A DNA stretch of 64,000 nucleotides. Source: Anaerolineae bacterium (GTDB lineage Bacteria > Chloroflexota > Anaerolineae > Promineifilales > Promineifilaceae). Both the position numbers and the translations under genes were made by a program. Where the stretch lies: NCBI GenBank assembly GCA_030425205.1, contig JAUIAP010000036.1, forward strand, positions 1 to 64,000, written 5' to 3'. The notes under the pieces were generated by a model. It saw only the letters and a program-made list of their open reading frames with translations, had not been told where the DNA came from and did not search any database. Below, one piece after another: positions 6,618 to 14,986 of this stretch (position 1 is the first letter of the stretch; each line of letters begins with the position of its first letter).

Positions 6618-8288
6618 TTATTCGTCGGTGACACACCCTTCTGATGCCGACTTGACGTTCTTGATATATTTGTAGAGCGTGCCACGTCGCACCTTGTAGG
6701 CGGGGGCAACCCATGCGGCACGCCGTTGGTCAAGTTCAGCCGCGCTTACGTGCAGATCAATCGTGTTGTTGACCGCATCAAGCGTGATTTTGTCGCCGTT
6801 TTGGACGAGTGCGATTGTACCGCCCGTCTGCGCCTCTGGTGTAATGTGTCCTACGATAAAGCCATGCGATCCGCCGCTAAAGCGACCATCGGTGATGAGG
6901 GCGACATCTTTGCCCAAGCCCGCGCCCATGATGGCACTGGTTGGTGTGAGCATTTCGGGCATTCCCGGCCCACCTTTGGGCCCTTCATAACGAATGACGA
7001 TCACTTGTCCCGCCGCCACTTCGCCATTTTCTAACCCTGCCAACATCGCCTCTTCTGAATCATAGACGTTGGCAACACCTTCAAATAGCTCCCCTTCTTT
7101 GCCGGTGATTTTGGCAACTGCGCCTTCTGTTGCAAGATTGCCGCGCAAAATTTGCAGGTGGCCTGTCGGCTTGATCGGCTTGTCAAGTGTGCCAAAGACC
7201 GCTTGATTTTCATCCAGACCACGCACATCGGCGAGGTTTTCTGCGAGCGTCTTGCCCGTGACGGTCATCACGCTGCCATCGAGCATGTCGTTGGCGAGCA
7301 GATATTTCATGACGGCGGGCGTTCCGCCGACGGCGTGTAAATCTTCCTGAACGTAGCGTCCACTCGGTTTGAGGTCGGCGAGTAACGGTGTGCGGTCGCT
7401 AATCGCTTGGAAGTCGTCAACCGTTAGCTGCATGTCGAATGAGCGGGCGATTGCCAACATGTGAAGGACAGCATTGGTGCTGCCGCCGAGCGTCATCAGG
7501 GTGGTGATGGCGTTGTCAAAACTGGCGCGTGTGACGATATCGTGCGGTTTTAGATCGAGTTGCAGCAAGTTGTAGATGGCGGCTCCTGCGGCGAGACATT
7601 CGGCCGATTTTTCCTCCGAATCGGCCGGCGCACTGCTCGAATAGGGCAAGCTCAATCCCAATGCCTCGATCGCCGTCCCCATCGTGTTGGCCGTATACAT
7701 GCCGCCGCACGCCCCTGCGCCGGGACAGCTATTCTTGACGATGTGCACGCGATCTTCTTCGGTGATCTTGCCCGCAAGATATTCGCCGTAGCTCTGAAAC
7801 GCACTCACGATGTCGAGCTTTTCTTTCTTCCAATAGCCGGCCCGAATGGTTCCCCCGTAGATGATCAAACTCGGCCGATTGAGTCGTCCCATCGCCATCA
7901 CACAGCCGGGCATATTTTTGTCGCAACCGGGAATGGCAATCAGGCCGTCGTAAAAGTGTGCGCCCATCGTCGTCTCGATGCTGTCGGCGATCAGGTCGCG
8001 CGATTGCAGAGAATAGCTCATCCCGTCCGTTCCCATGCTAATGCCATCACTAACACCAATGGTATTGAAGCGCATTCCGACCGCCCCTGCCGCGACGACC
8101 CCCTCTTTGACGACTGCAGCGAGGTCATTGAGGTGCATGTTGCATGTGTTGCCTTCATACCACATGCTGGCGATGCCGACGAAGGGCTTTTCCATATCGG
8201 CCGAATTCAACCCTGTCCCATAGAGCATTGCCTGTGACGCGCCTTGAGATTTCACTTGTGTCAGACGACTACTGTACTTATTTAGCAT
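6618..8288 (-). CDS. ilvD: Dihydroxy-acid dehydratase
   Basis: IlvD dehydrates 2,3-dihydroxy-isovalerate and -methylvalerate to 2-oxo acids in valine, leucine and isoleucine synthesis. Diagnostic segments are GCDKNMPGCVMAM and GACGGMYTANTM, which carry the Fe-S cysteines, and TDGRFSGGSHGF near the C-terminus. Starting at ATG 8288 gives 556 residues, the usual family length. The frame continues 41 codons further upstream to 8411, but that extension is encoded by an intergenic repeat (8304-8375) and is not family-like, so it was rejected as coding. No other branched-chain synthesis gene is present in the window. Confidence 0.95.
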   Translation of the reverse strand: MLNKYSSRLTQVKSQGASQAMLYGTGLNSADMEKPFVGIASMWYEGNTCNMHLNDLAAVVKEGVVAAGAVGMRFNTIGVSDGISMGTDGMSYSLQSRDLIADSIETTMGAHFYDGLIAIPGCDKNMPGCVMAMGRLNRPSLIIYGGTIRAGYWKKEKLDIVSAFQSYGEYLAGKITEEDRVHIVKNSCPGAGACGGMYTANTMGTAIEALGLSLPYSSSAPADSEEKSAECLAAGAAIYNLLQLDLKPHDIVTRASFDNAITTLMTLGGSTNAVLHMLAIARSFDMQLTVDDFQAISDRTPLLADLKPSGRYVQEDLHAVGGTPAVMKYLLANDMLDGSVMTVTGKTLAENLADVRGLDENQAVFGTLDKPIKPTGHLQILRGNLATEGAVAKITGKEGELFEGVANVYDSEEAMLAGLENGEVAAGQVIVIRYEGPKGGPGMPEMLTPTSAIMGAGLGKDVALITDGRFSGGSHGFIVGHITPEAQTGGTIALVQNGDKITLDAVNNTIDLHVSAAELDQRRAAWVAPAYKVRRGTLYKYIKNVKSASEGCVTDE

Positions 8289-8303
8289 ACCGTGTTCCCG
8301 TTT

Positions 8304-8375
8304 AGTGGCTAATCGCAAGTCGCTAACCGCTAGTAGTAAATTCTTACTAGCAACCAGCAGCCAACGACTACCCCG
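8304..8375. repeat. Degenerate short-repeat inverted array
   Basis: The spacer just upstream of ilvD contains repeated units such as gtggctaatcg, aagtcgctaac and cgctagtag, then their inverted counterparts cttactagcaa, ccagcagccaa and cgacta. It belongs to the same class of intergenic elements as those at 14789, 16349, 36855, 39567, 41012, 48229 and 52045. Read on the minus strand it would extend the IlvD frame. Confidence 0.6.
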
Positions 8376-8464
8376 TTTGACTTTGATTAGGCGAAACGTT
8401 AAAATCGCCAACCGTTATTTTACGTCGTAATGGGGCGTTTAACACACGATATTTAACACTAAGG

Positions 8465-8486
8465 AGCGGGATTCATCCGCTTTTTT
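8465..8486 (+). terminator. Small hairpin with T-run in the ilvD-hppA spacer
   Basis: AGCGG (8465-8469) and CCGCT (8477-8481) form a short stem with a run of six T's (8481-8486) on the plus strand. There is no plus-strand gene before it, so it may terminate stray transcription or act as an attenuator ahead of the pyrophosphatase gene. Near-identical AGCGG stems occur at 34123 and 47096-47135. The remaining spacer to 8667 shows nothing else recognisable. Confidence 0.35.
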
Positions 8487-8667
8487 CTATGTCTACGGGT
8501 TGAGAGAGAAAGTGAATAGCTAACGGCAGTATGATTCAAGCGGTTTGGCTTGTCGCTATGTTCCGTTTTTCCACCTTTTTCACCCAATCTAATACACGAC
8601 TATCTTTGCAAATTTGCGCTGGCAACCGTCCATTCTCTTATCGGCATGGACGCACGCCTACGCTGAA

Positions 8668-8696
8668 TTGACAGACCAAAATTGCAAACATAGTAA
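8668..8696 (+). promoter_or_regulatory. Candidate sigma-70-type promoter of hppA
   Basis: TTGACA at 8668-8673 is followed after 17 bp by TAGTAA (8691-8696), a weak -10. The hppA Shine-Dalgarno GGAGG lies at 8705-8709 and the ATG at 8718. Confidence 0.4.
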
Positions 8697-8717
8697 ACAC
8701 GTTTGGAGGTTCAAAAT

Positions 8718-10937
8718 ATGAACGTTTTTGCATCGAGCCTATTGGCTCCCATGCTGGCAGGTTCGCCAGCGTTACTCTGGTGGCTCGCACCGCTTGGCGC
8801 AGTTGTTGCACTCGGCTTTGCCTACTACTTCTACACAGACATCATGAAGGAGAGCGAAGGCAACGAGACGATGATCGAAATTGCCGCCGCCGTTCGTGAA
8901 GGCGCAATGGCTTATCTGCGCGCACAATATCGCGTCGTCGTGGTCGTATTCGCCTCGCTCTTTGTCATCTTTTTGCTGATGTCATTGGCTGGCTTGCAAA
9001 GTGGCTGGATGCTCGGCGCATTTTTGACGGCGGGCTTCTTCTCAGGCATGGCCGGTTATGTCGGTATGCGGACGGCGACAAACGCTTCTGCACGGACCGC
9101 CAACGCTGCCCAAAAGAGCCTGAACGACGGCTTGCGCGTCGCATTCCGCGCGGGTGCGGTCATGGGGTTGAGCGTTGTTGGCTTTATTCTGCTTGACACC
9201 AGCATCTGGTATCTGATCCTCACCTATGTAGCCGATCTGAGCCTCGCACAAATCACGTCTGTGATGTTGAGCGCGGCTGTTGGTGCATCGACGATGGCAC
9301 TGTTTGGCCGCGTCGGTGGCGGTATTTATACGAAGGCGGCCGATGTTGGCGCAGACCTCGTTGGTAAAGTTGAAGCAGGAATTCCAGAAGATGATCCTCG
9401 CAACCCTGCAACCATCGCTGATAACGTCGGCGATAACGTCGGTGATGTGGCGGGTATGGGTGCTGACCTTTACGAAAGCTATCTCGCCTCTATTCTCTCA
9501 ACCGCTGCACTCGGTGTCGCGTTTGCGACAAGCAGTGGTCTCGATGAAGCGGGACAATTGCTCTATGTTGCCGCACCGTTCATGCTGGCTGGCGTTGGCG
9601 TCTTGATTTCTATTTTGGGTGTCTTCCGTGTTAAAGCGCAGGAAGGTGCCACCATGAAACAACTGCTGCACGCGCTTGAAGGCTCGACGCAGTTGGCAGG
9701 CATTTTGATTGCAGTCGCATCGCTGGGCTTGCTCTACGCGCTCGGAATTCCCGGACCAGTCGGGATTTGGGTGGCAATTGTCGCAGGTTTGGCATCAGGT
9801 ATTGCGATTGGACGGGTGACAGAATACTACACTTCGGCCGATTTCAAACCAACGCAAAACATCGCTGAACAAGCCGCAACAGGGCCGGCCACGGTCATCA
9901 TTCAGGGTCTCGCCGTCGGTATGGAATCGACTGGCTTCCCCGTCATCATCGTCATCATCGGTTCGGCCGTTGCGTTCTTCGCATCGGGCGGTGGCCTAGA
10001 CGGAACGGAGTTGCTGCAAGGTCTCTTCGGCATCGGTATGGCGGCTGTCGGTATGCTCTCGACGCTTGGCTTGACATTGGCAACGGATGCTTATGGCCCA
10101 GTTGCCGATAACGCGGGTGGTAATGCGGAAATGTCTAACTTACCCCCAGAGGTGCGCGAACGCACCGACCAACTCGATGCACTTGGCAACACAACCGCTG
10201 CCATCGGCAAGGGTTTTGCCATTGGTTCAGCCGCCCTCACAGCCCTCGCGCTGTTGGCTGCTTACCTGCAACAAATCGCCGTCAGCTTAGACCCGACCGC
10301 GCCAAAATCGCTCAACGAAATCGTCGATTTCTACAGCGTGACACCACTCAATCCGATGTTCCTCTTTGGTATTCTGATTGGTGGTATGGTCTGCTTCTAC
10401 TTCTGCGCGTTAACAATGAGCGCAGTCGGCCGATCTGCTGGTGCAATGGTTGATGAAGTTCGCCGTCAGTTCCGCGAAATTCCCGGCATTATGGAATATA
10501 AGGCGAAGCCAGATTACGCGGCCTGTGTCGAAATCAGCACCCAAGCGGCGTTGAAAGAGATGATTGTCCCATCCGTTTTGGCAATCGTCGTGCCACTCGT
10601 TGTCGGCGTTCTGTTTGGTGTTCCCGGCGTTCTCGGCTTGTTGGCCGGCGCATTGGGAACGGGCTTCTCACTCGCCGTCATGATGGCAAACGCCGGTGGT
10701 GCGTGGGATAACGCCAAGAAATATATCGAGGCGGGCAATCTAGGCGGCAAGGGCAGCGAAAATCACAAGGCAACCGTTGTGGGCGACACCGTAGGCGATC
10801 CCTTCAAGGATACCTCTGGTCCCTCGCTCAACATTCTCATCAAATTGATGTCTGTCGTTTCAGTCGTATTGGCTGGTTTGACAGCCGCAATTGGTGGCGG
10901 CTTCGGCTTGCTCGGCATGTTGCTCGGCATGGGATAA
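8718..10937 (+). CDS. hppA: Membrane-bound ion-pumping pyrophosphatase, potassium-dependent type
   Basis: The 739-residue integral membrane protein hydrolyses pyrophosphate and pumps H+ or Na+. The ATG at 8718 is set by GGAGG eight bases before it; an in-frame TTG at 8703 was rejected. About 15-16 hydrophobic helices are visible. The pyrophosphate/Mg site shows as DVGADLVGK near residue 210 and DDPRNPATIADN shortly after, with a second acidic set near the C-terminus (GDTVGDPFKDTSGP). GNTTAAIGKG near residue 490 has Ala and Gly at the positions that are Ala and Gly/Ala in potassium-dependent enzymes and Lys/Thr in independent ones. Whether H+ or Na+ is pumped is not settled by inspection. A strong terminator follows. 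Confidence 0.95.
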   Translation: MNVFASSLLAPMLAGSPALLWWLAPLGAVVALGFAYYFYTDIMKESEGNETMIEIAAAVREGAMAYLRAQYRVVVVVFASLFVIFLLMSLAGLQSGWMLGAFLTAGFFSGMAGYVGMRTATNASARTANAAQKSLNDGLRVAFRAGAVMGLSVVGFILLDTSIWYLILTYVADLSLAQITSVMLSAAVGASTMALFGRVGGGIYTKAADVGADLVGKVEAGIPEDDPRNPATIADNVGDNVGDVAGMGADLYESYLASILSTAALGVAFATSSGLDEAGQLLYVAAPFMLAGVGVLISILGVFRVKAQEGATMKQLLHALEGSTQLAGILIAVASLGLLYALGIPGPVGIWVAIVAGLASGIAIGRVTEYYTSADFKPTQNIAEQAATGPATVIIQGLAVGMESTGFPVIIVIIGSAVAFFASGGGLDGTELLQGLFGIGMAAVGMLSTLGLTLATDAYGPVADNAGGNAEMSNLPPEVRERTDQLDALGNTTAAIGKGFAIGSAALTALALLAAYLQQIAVSLDPTAPKSLNEIVDFYSVTPLNPMFLFGILIGGMVCFYFCALTMSAVGRSAGAMVDEVRRQFREIPGIMEYKAKPDYAACVEISTQAALKEMIVPSVLAIVVPLVVGVLFGVPGVLGLLAGALGTGFSLAVMMANAGGAWDNAKKYIEAGNLGGKGSENHKATVVGDTVGDPFKDTSGPSLNILIKLMSVVSVVLAGLTAAIGGGFGLLGMLLGMG

Positions 10938-10976
10938 TCCTTCCACGAACGAGCGAATACCCATTTCAAATGAGAG

Positions 10977-11000
10977 CGCGACCTTTTGGTCGCGTTTTTT
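10977..11000 (+). terminator. Rho-independent terminator after hppA
   Basis: CGCGACC (10977-10983) and GGTCGCG (10988-10994) form a perfect 7-bp stem with a TTTT loop, followed by six T's. It lies between hppA and the channel gene, so the latter needs its own promoter or read-through. Confidence 0.9.
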
Positions 11001-11016
11001 GTATCATAGTGTCACC

Positions 11017-11973
11017 ATGATTGACCAAATTCAAACGCTCCTAACCGAAGACCACTCGATTGTTGAAAACGCGCTCATCACGCTTGCCGTGTTTTTTATG
11101 CTGTGGCTCGTGCGGCGACTCATTTTGCGGATGGTCTATCAACGCACCGATGATGTAGATTCAGTCTATTCATGGCGCAAGACGACTGAGTTTGTGGTGA
11201 TTGTGTTGGGAATCATCGCGCTCTTCTCGATTTGGATTGGCGGGGATGGAATGCGCTCAGCATCGACCTATCTTGGTCTGCTCTCAGCCGGGCTTGCGAT
11301 TGCACTACAAGACCCATTGACCAACATAATCGGCTGGCTTTTTATCCTCATGCGTCGCCCATTTGAAGTGGGCGACCGCATTCAAATTGGTGATGTTGCA
11401 GGAGACGTGATCGATATTCGTTACTTTCAAATCAGTCTCTTGGAGATCGGCAATTGGGTCGATGCGGAACAGAGCACAGGGCGCATGATGCGTGTGCCGA
11501 ATCGCTTCGTTTTTAATCATCCAGTTGCCAACTATACAAGTGGTATTCCGTTTATTTGGAACGAAATTCCCGTTGAAGTGACTTTTGAAAGCGACTGGCG
11601 TGCTGCAAAAACGCTCTTAGAGGAGATTGCTGTCACCTATTCGCTACAGCCGACGGAAGAGGAAGTGGCAGAAATTCGCAGCACGGCAAAACGTTCCAAC
11701 ATTCGTACTCCGCGCACAACGCCAATGGTATACACAAAGGTGTCAGCGAGCGGCGTCGTTTTAACGTTACGTTATCTCTGTCGGCCGCGACGCAGACGTG
11801 GGAGCGAACAGCAAATCTGGGAAGCGATTTTAGAACTGTTTGCCAGTCGCGATGATATGGATTTTGCCTACCCTACGCAACGGGTTTTTTATCATCCCCG
11901 CGAGGGGAAAACACTGCTGACCGATCATTCTGAGGTTGCACACCCACGTTCTCATTTGGTGGAAGACAAATGA
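11017..11973 (+). CDS. Small-conductance mechanosensitive channel (MscS family)
   Basis: The 318-residue protein has three hydrophobic helices (about residues 18-40, 58-78 and 85-115). The last runs into GLSAGLAIALQDPLTNIIGW-like pore helix sequence and then the MscS-type beta domain (RRPFEVGDRIQIGD). Such channels open on membrane tension and release solutes during osmotic down-shock. ATG 11017 was chosen because the upstream open frame runs back through the hppA terminator. No strong ribosome-binding site is seen. The stop lies two bases from the convergent gene at 11976. Confidence 0.9.
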   Translation: MIDQIQTLLTEDHSIVENALITLAVFFMLWLVRRLILRMVYQRTDDVDSVYSWRKTTEFVVIVLGIIALFSIWIGGDGMRSASTYLGLLSAGLAIALQDPLTNIIGWLFILMRRPFEVGDRIQIGDVAGDVIDIRYFQISLLEIGNWVDAEQSTGRMMRVPNRFVFNHPVANYTSGIPFIWNEIPVEVTFESDWRAAKTLLEEIAVTYSLQPTEEEVAEIRSTAKRSNIRTPRTTPMVYTKVSASGVVLTLRYLCRPRRRRGSEQQIWEAILELFASRDDMDFAYPTQRVFYHPREGKTLLTDHSEVAHPRSHLVEDK

Positions 11974-11975
11974 CG

Positions 11976-12875
11976 CTATCGGCCCTTCACCCAAACCCCA
12001 ATAAAGTTGGCGATCGGCCGTTCGCGCATCGGAATCCACGTGTGGAACGGTGCATTGGCGAGATAAACGCCGTATTCACCATCGATCGCCATTGTTGCAG
12101 AGCCGCCCCCATCGAGATTGAGCAAGTGAGTGACGCCCAATTCTTGGCCGATGTGTTGTAAATCGGCAAGGGTCGCGCCCTCGCTGTAACCACGTTGGAG
12201 ACCGTCGATGACGATCAACCAGACGTGTGTGCCATCGGCGTTGCTGGCGATGGCGGTGCGCGGATAGAGGCGCGTGTTGTAGCTCGATTGGGCGAATGGA
12301 ACGGGAGCCCCATCGCGGATCAACCAGTCACGCCCTGCGACGGCAAAGAGGGTTTCGGCCGAACATCCATCCTCCAGAATCAACACGCGTCGCTCCTCAA
12401 TACAAAGCTCAACCCAATCATTCGCCGCGCGCAGAATCTCGCCGCGTCCCATGATCATGCCGATCGGCGCGAGCGGATCACCTGTACGTGGGTAAAAGTA
12501 GATGGGAACACCGGGTCGGAATGGCTCGAAATAGCCAGCATTGATCGCAAGCAAGCCGTTGGTTTCCGTGAGAAAGGTGGTTGTCTTTTTGGCGAGATAG
12601 GGGAGTTGGGCATTCGGCCGATCTGGATAGTTCATAAACAGGGCAGTTTGATCGGAAAGCGTCGCCTCTGCCACGTGGATGACCATTCGCTGGGGTGTCT
12701 CTTTGATGATGCGGCGGTAGACAACTTCGGCCGAAAGTTGCTGTGTTTCCGCCACACGATTCGGCCGTCGCAAACAGCCGCGCAAATAGACAATGCCCGC
12801 GATCAACAAGAGCAGTGCTATCACACGCAGCACGCTTGCTAACAGACTTTGCACGGCATTAAGCATTGAGCGCAT
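11976..12875 (-). CDS. Phosphodiester glycosidase family (NAGPA-like) protein, membrane anchored
   Basis: The 299-residue protein begins with an uncleaved signal or transmembrane helix (about residues 9-30). LLNLDGGGSATMAIDGEYG near residue 245 is the hallmark of the phosphodiester glycosidase (DUF2233/NAGPA) family, which removes N-acetylglucosamine or related sugars from phosphodiesters. In bacteria such proteins are envelope-associated, and the exact substrate is unknown. Its start overlaps the end of the upstream endonuclease-family gene by 17 bp, so the two form one operon. Confidence 0.8.
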   Translation of the reverse strand: MRSMLNAVQSLLASVLRVIALLLLIAGIVYLRGCLRRPNRVAETQQLSAEVVYRRIIKETPQRMVIHVAEATLSDQTALFMNYPDRPNAQLPYLAKKTTTFLTETNGLLAINAGYFEPFRPGVPIYFYPRTGDPLAPIGMIMGRGEILRAANDWVELCIEERRVLILEDGCSAETLFAVAGRDWLIRDGAPVPFAQSSYNTRLYPRTAIASNADGTHVWLIVIDGLQRGYSEGATLADLQHIGQELGVTHLLNLDGGGSATMAIDGEYGVYLANAPFHTWIPMRERPIANFIGVWVKGR

Positions 12876-13617
12876 CGAGATTTAGATCGACAATGACGGC
12901 ACAATGGTCGCTCAGCGCATCACGGCGCTCAGGTTGCGCGGGATCATGTCCCCACTGATGCGACACCTTGACAAGTGCAGGGGCGATAACCGGATTGAGA
13001 AACGCCTGATCGAGTCGAAACCCATTATTCTTGTGCGAATACCACGTGTAGACATTCTCCAATCCATTGAGATGACGATGTGCGTCAATCCAGTCACGCG
13101 CTTCGATTGCCTCCATCCAGTCATGTTCTTTTTTGAAAACAAGCACATCGGTGCGTTCTTCGTCGATGCCGCGCTTACCCGAATTGGTATCACCGCCAAA
13201 AATGATCGGTGTGCGCGTTGTTGAATCAAGCCAGTCGAGAATTGCGGCGTGAAACGGGTATTTGCGACCTGTGTGAAAGTTCGGGATGTGCATCAGTCCG
13301 ACGGTGAATGCGGCTGTTTGGGCGAGCAACCAGCGCTGCGGTTCTAAGCTATCAAGGGCTGTCTCGACTTTTCGCAGGGGCATGTTTGCGGCCAAGAGCA
13401 ACGCATTTGTCCGCGCTGCCGTTCGATCGACGCTGTTCAGTTGATGGTTCCATCCCGCGTCATGAAGCTGCATCGCCAAGAGCTGGCTCGCTGGCGTGCC
13501 GCGAAATTCGGATAGACCAATGATGTCGGGTTGCCATGCTTGCAGTTGGGCGAATATCCCCGCCCGTCGCTTGCCGCCGCCTGCGCGAATGTTCCAATAA
13601 ACGATACGCATGGGCAA
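12859..13617 (-). CDS. Endonuclease/exonuclease/phosphatase family hydrolase
   Basis: The 252-residue protein shows the full set of the EEP fold: MRIVYWNIRAGGG at the start (catalytic Asn), IGLSEFRG near residue 37 (metal-binding Glu), FGGDTNSGKRG near residue 140 (Asp/Asn), and SDHCAVIVDL at the C-terminus (Asp-His). The family includes DNA repair nucleases, sphingomyelinases and phosphatases; without a signal peptide a cytoplasmic role is likely. Two codons (MP) precede the second ATG at 13611. It overlaps the following glycosidase-family gene. Confidence 0.85.
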   Translation of the reverse strand: MPMRIVYWNIRAGGGKRRAGIFAQLQAWQPDIIGLSEFRGTPASQLLAMQLHDAGWNHQLNSVDRTAARTNALLLAANMPLRKVETALDSLEPQRWLLAQTAAFTVGLMHIPNFHTGRKYPFHAAILDWLDSTTRTPIIFGGDTNSGKRGIDEERTDVLVFKKEHDWMEAIEARDWIDAHRHLNGLENVYTWYSHKNNGFRLDQAFLNPVIAPALVKVSHQWGHDPAQPERRDALSDHCAVIVDLNLDALNA

Positions 13618-13637
13618 ACTTTAACACAGCGGCGCGG

Positions 13638-14900
13638 TTAGTCACAGCTCCGTCCGAGCCCTTCTAAAACCCAGCAGCCCATCCCACGTTCAACCCACTT
13701 ATCCGCCCCAACCCAAGTTTCGGTCACGAGAAAATCCCAATGCAGATGATTGCCCGTCGAGAGCCCCGTTGTGCCGACGCCCCCGATCCGCTGTCCGCGC
13801 GTCACCACATCGCCCGCATTAACATTGACCTCCGAAAGATGATAATAGCCGCTGTAAATACCGAGTCCATGATTGATGATGACCGCGCCACCGCGCACAT
13901 AAAGTGGCTCAGCAACGACAACAATCCCATCGGCCGTCGCGCTCACCTCTGTCCCCTTATACGCCGCAAAATCGACCCCTTCATGATAAGTGCGATAGGT
14001 GACGCCGCCATCATAGCTGCGGCGTGCGCCATAGCCGCTGGTGTATTCGACAATATCCACAATCGGGGTTTGAAATTCGGCATGAAAGAGTGGTTGGTCG
14101 AGCGCTTGCAACCATATTTGGAATAATCGCGCTCGCTCATCCGCAATCGACTGGTTGTCAATTGCGGCGGCGGCTCCCGTGAAGGTGATCTCTTGAAAAT
14201 CCCAATCGCCCGCGCTAAACAGCAATGGTTGCGACCAGCGCGTGCCGTCAGCGTGATAGATGGAAATCTCCTGCGCCCCTGTCGGATAGAACGCACCCAC
14301 CCCACGTAAGCCGACTGCAAACGTGCCGTTTGTGAAGGTGTCAAATGGCAGCGGATCGAGCGTGGTCGTTTCAAGCAGGACGTTGAGGGTGGTCGCGTGG
14401 TTGAGGATGGCGCGAAACGCGAAGGCTTGACCGGGAATGGCGGGCGTGTGGGAAAGTTGCAGGATTTGGATGTTGTTGGGCAGTTCTTGGATTTGATCGG
14501 CCGATGGCAACAAAATCGGCGTAGACGGAATCGGGATTGTTAGCTCGTATGGGACGCGATTTGCGAGGTAGTGCAGGGTTGGGACGCCTTCCAAGTGAGT
14601 CAGGCGACCCGTTTGAATGGGCGTGTCAGGGAGGTAGAGGGAAGAGCCAATGATGGGTTGGCGTTGGGGATTGAGAGAGGGGTTGAGGTTGTGGAGCAGA
14701 TCGGCCGAAACCGAATGACGCAGCGCCAACGCCCGCCACGTATCCCCAATTTGGACGGTGTAAGGAGTCGTTGTTTGGGCATTTATGGGAGTGGTAAGTG
14801 ATAAGTGACAAGTGATAAGAAAAATACCTACCACTAACCACTTACCACTTACCACTTTCTCCAACTTACTTATCAATTGATAGAATTCATTGACGTGCAT
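13638..14900 (-). CDS. Secreted LysM and M23 (LytM-type) cell-wall metallopeptidase
   Basis: The 420-residue protein has a signal peptide (about residues 18-42), a LysM peptidoglycan-binding domain (about 46-95; YTVQIGDTWRALALRHSV), a central beta-rich region, and an M23 peptidase domain (about 300-395). The zinc ligands appear as H-E-G-V-D near residue 305 and HLHWDF near residue 387. It probably cleaves peptide cross-links of the wall or recruits amidases. Unusually, the signal peptide (WLVVGIFLITCHLS) is encoded by the inverted short-repeat array at 14789-14864. It lies 20 bp upstream of the endonuclease-family gene on the same strand. Confidence 0.85.
   Translation of the reverse strand: MHVNEFYQLISKLEKVVSGKWLVVGIFLITCHLSLTTPINAQTTTPYTVQIGDTWRALALRHSVSADLLHNLNPSLNPQRQPIIGSSLYLPDTPIQTGRLTHLEGVPTLHYLANRVPYELTIPIPSTPILLPSADQIQELPNNIQILQLSHTPAIPGQAFAFRAILNHATTLNVLLETTTLDPLPFDTFTNGTFAVGLRGVGAFYPTGAQEISIYHADGTRWSQPLLFSAGDWDFQEITFTGAAAAIDNQSIADERARLFQIWLQALDQPLFHAEFQTPIVDIVEYTSGYGARRSYDGGVTYRTYHEGVDFAAYKGTEVSATADGIVVVAEPLYVRGGAVIINHGLGIYSGYYHLSEVNVNAGDVVTRGQRIGGVGTTGLSTGNHLHWDFLVTETWVGADKWVERGMGCWVLEGLGRSCD
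14789..14864. repeat. Inverted array of AAGTGNT-type heptamers inside a gene start
   Basis: The plus strand reads several copies of GTGGTAA/GTGATAA/GTGACAA, then the inverted set CCACTAA, CCACTTA, CCACTTA, CCACTTT. The two halves could pair as a long hairpin. On the minus strand it encodes the signal peptide of the LysM/M23 protein. Confidence 0.75.
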
Positions 14901-14986
14901 ATTTTCCTATGCTATATTTCTTTTAACGCAGTGCGTTATGATCCCACGAAAACGCACACTTATTTGACAATAAAATTGAGCGCACA

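Noticed and set aside
8289..8411. 41-codon N-terminal extension of IlvD
   Set aside because: It is encoded by an inverted repeat array, is not family-like, and ATG 8288 gives the normal IlvD length.
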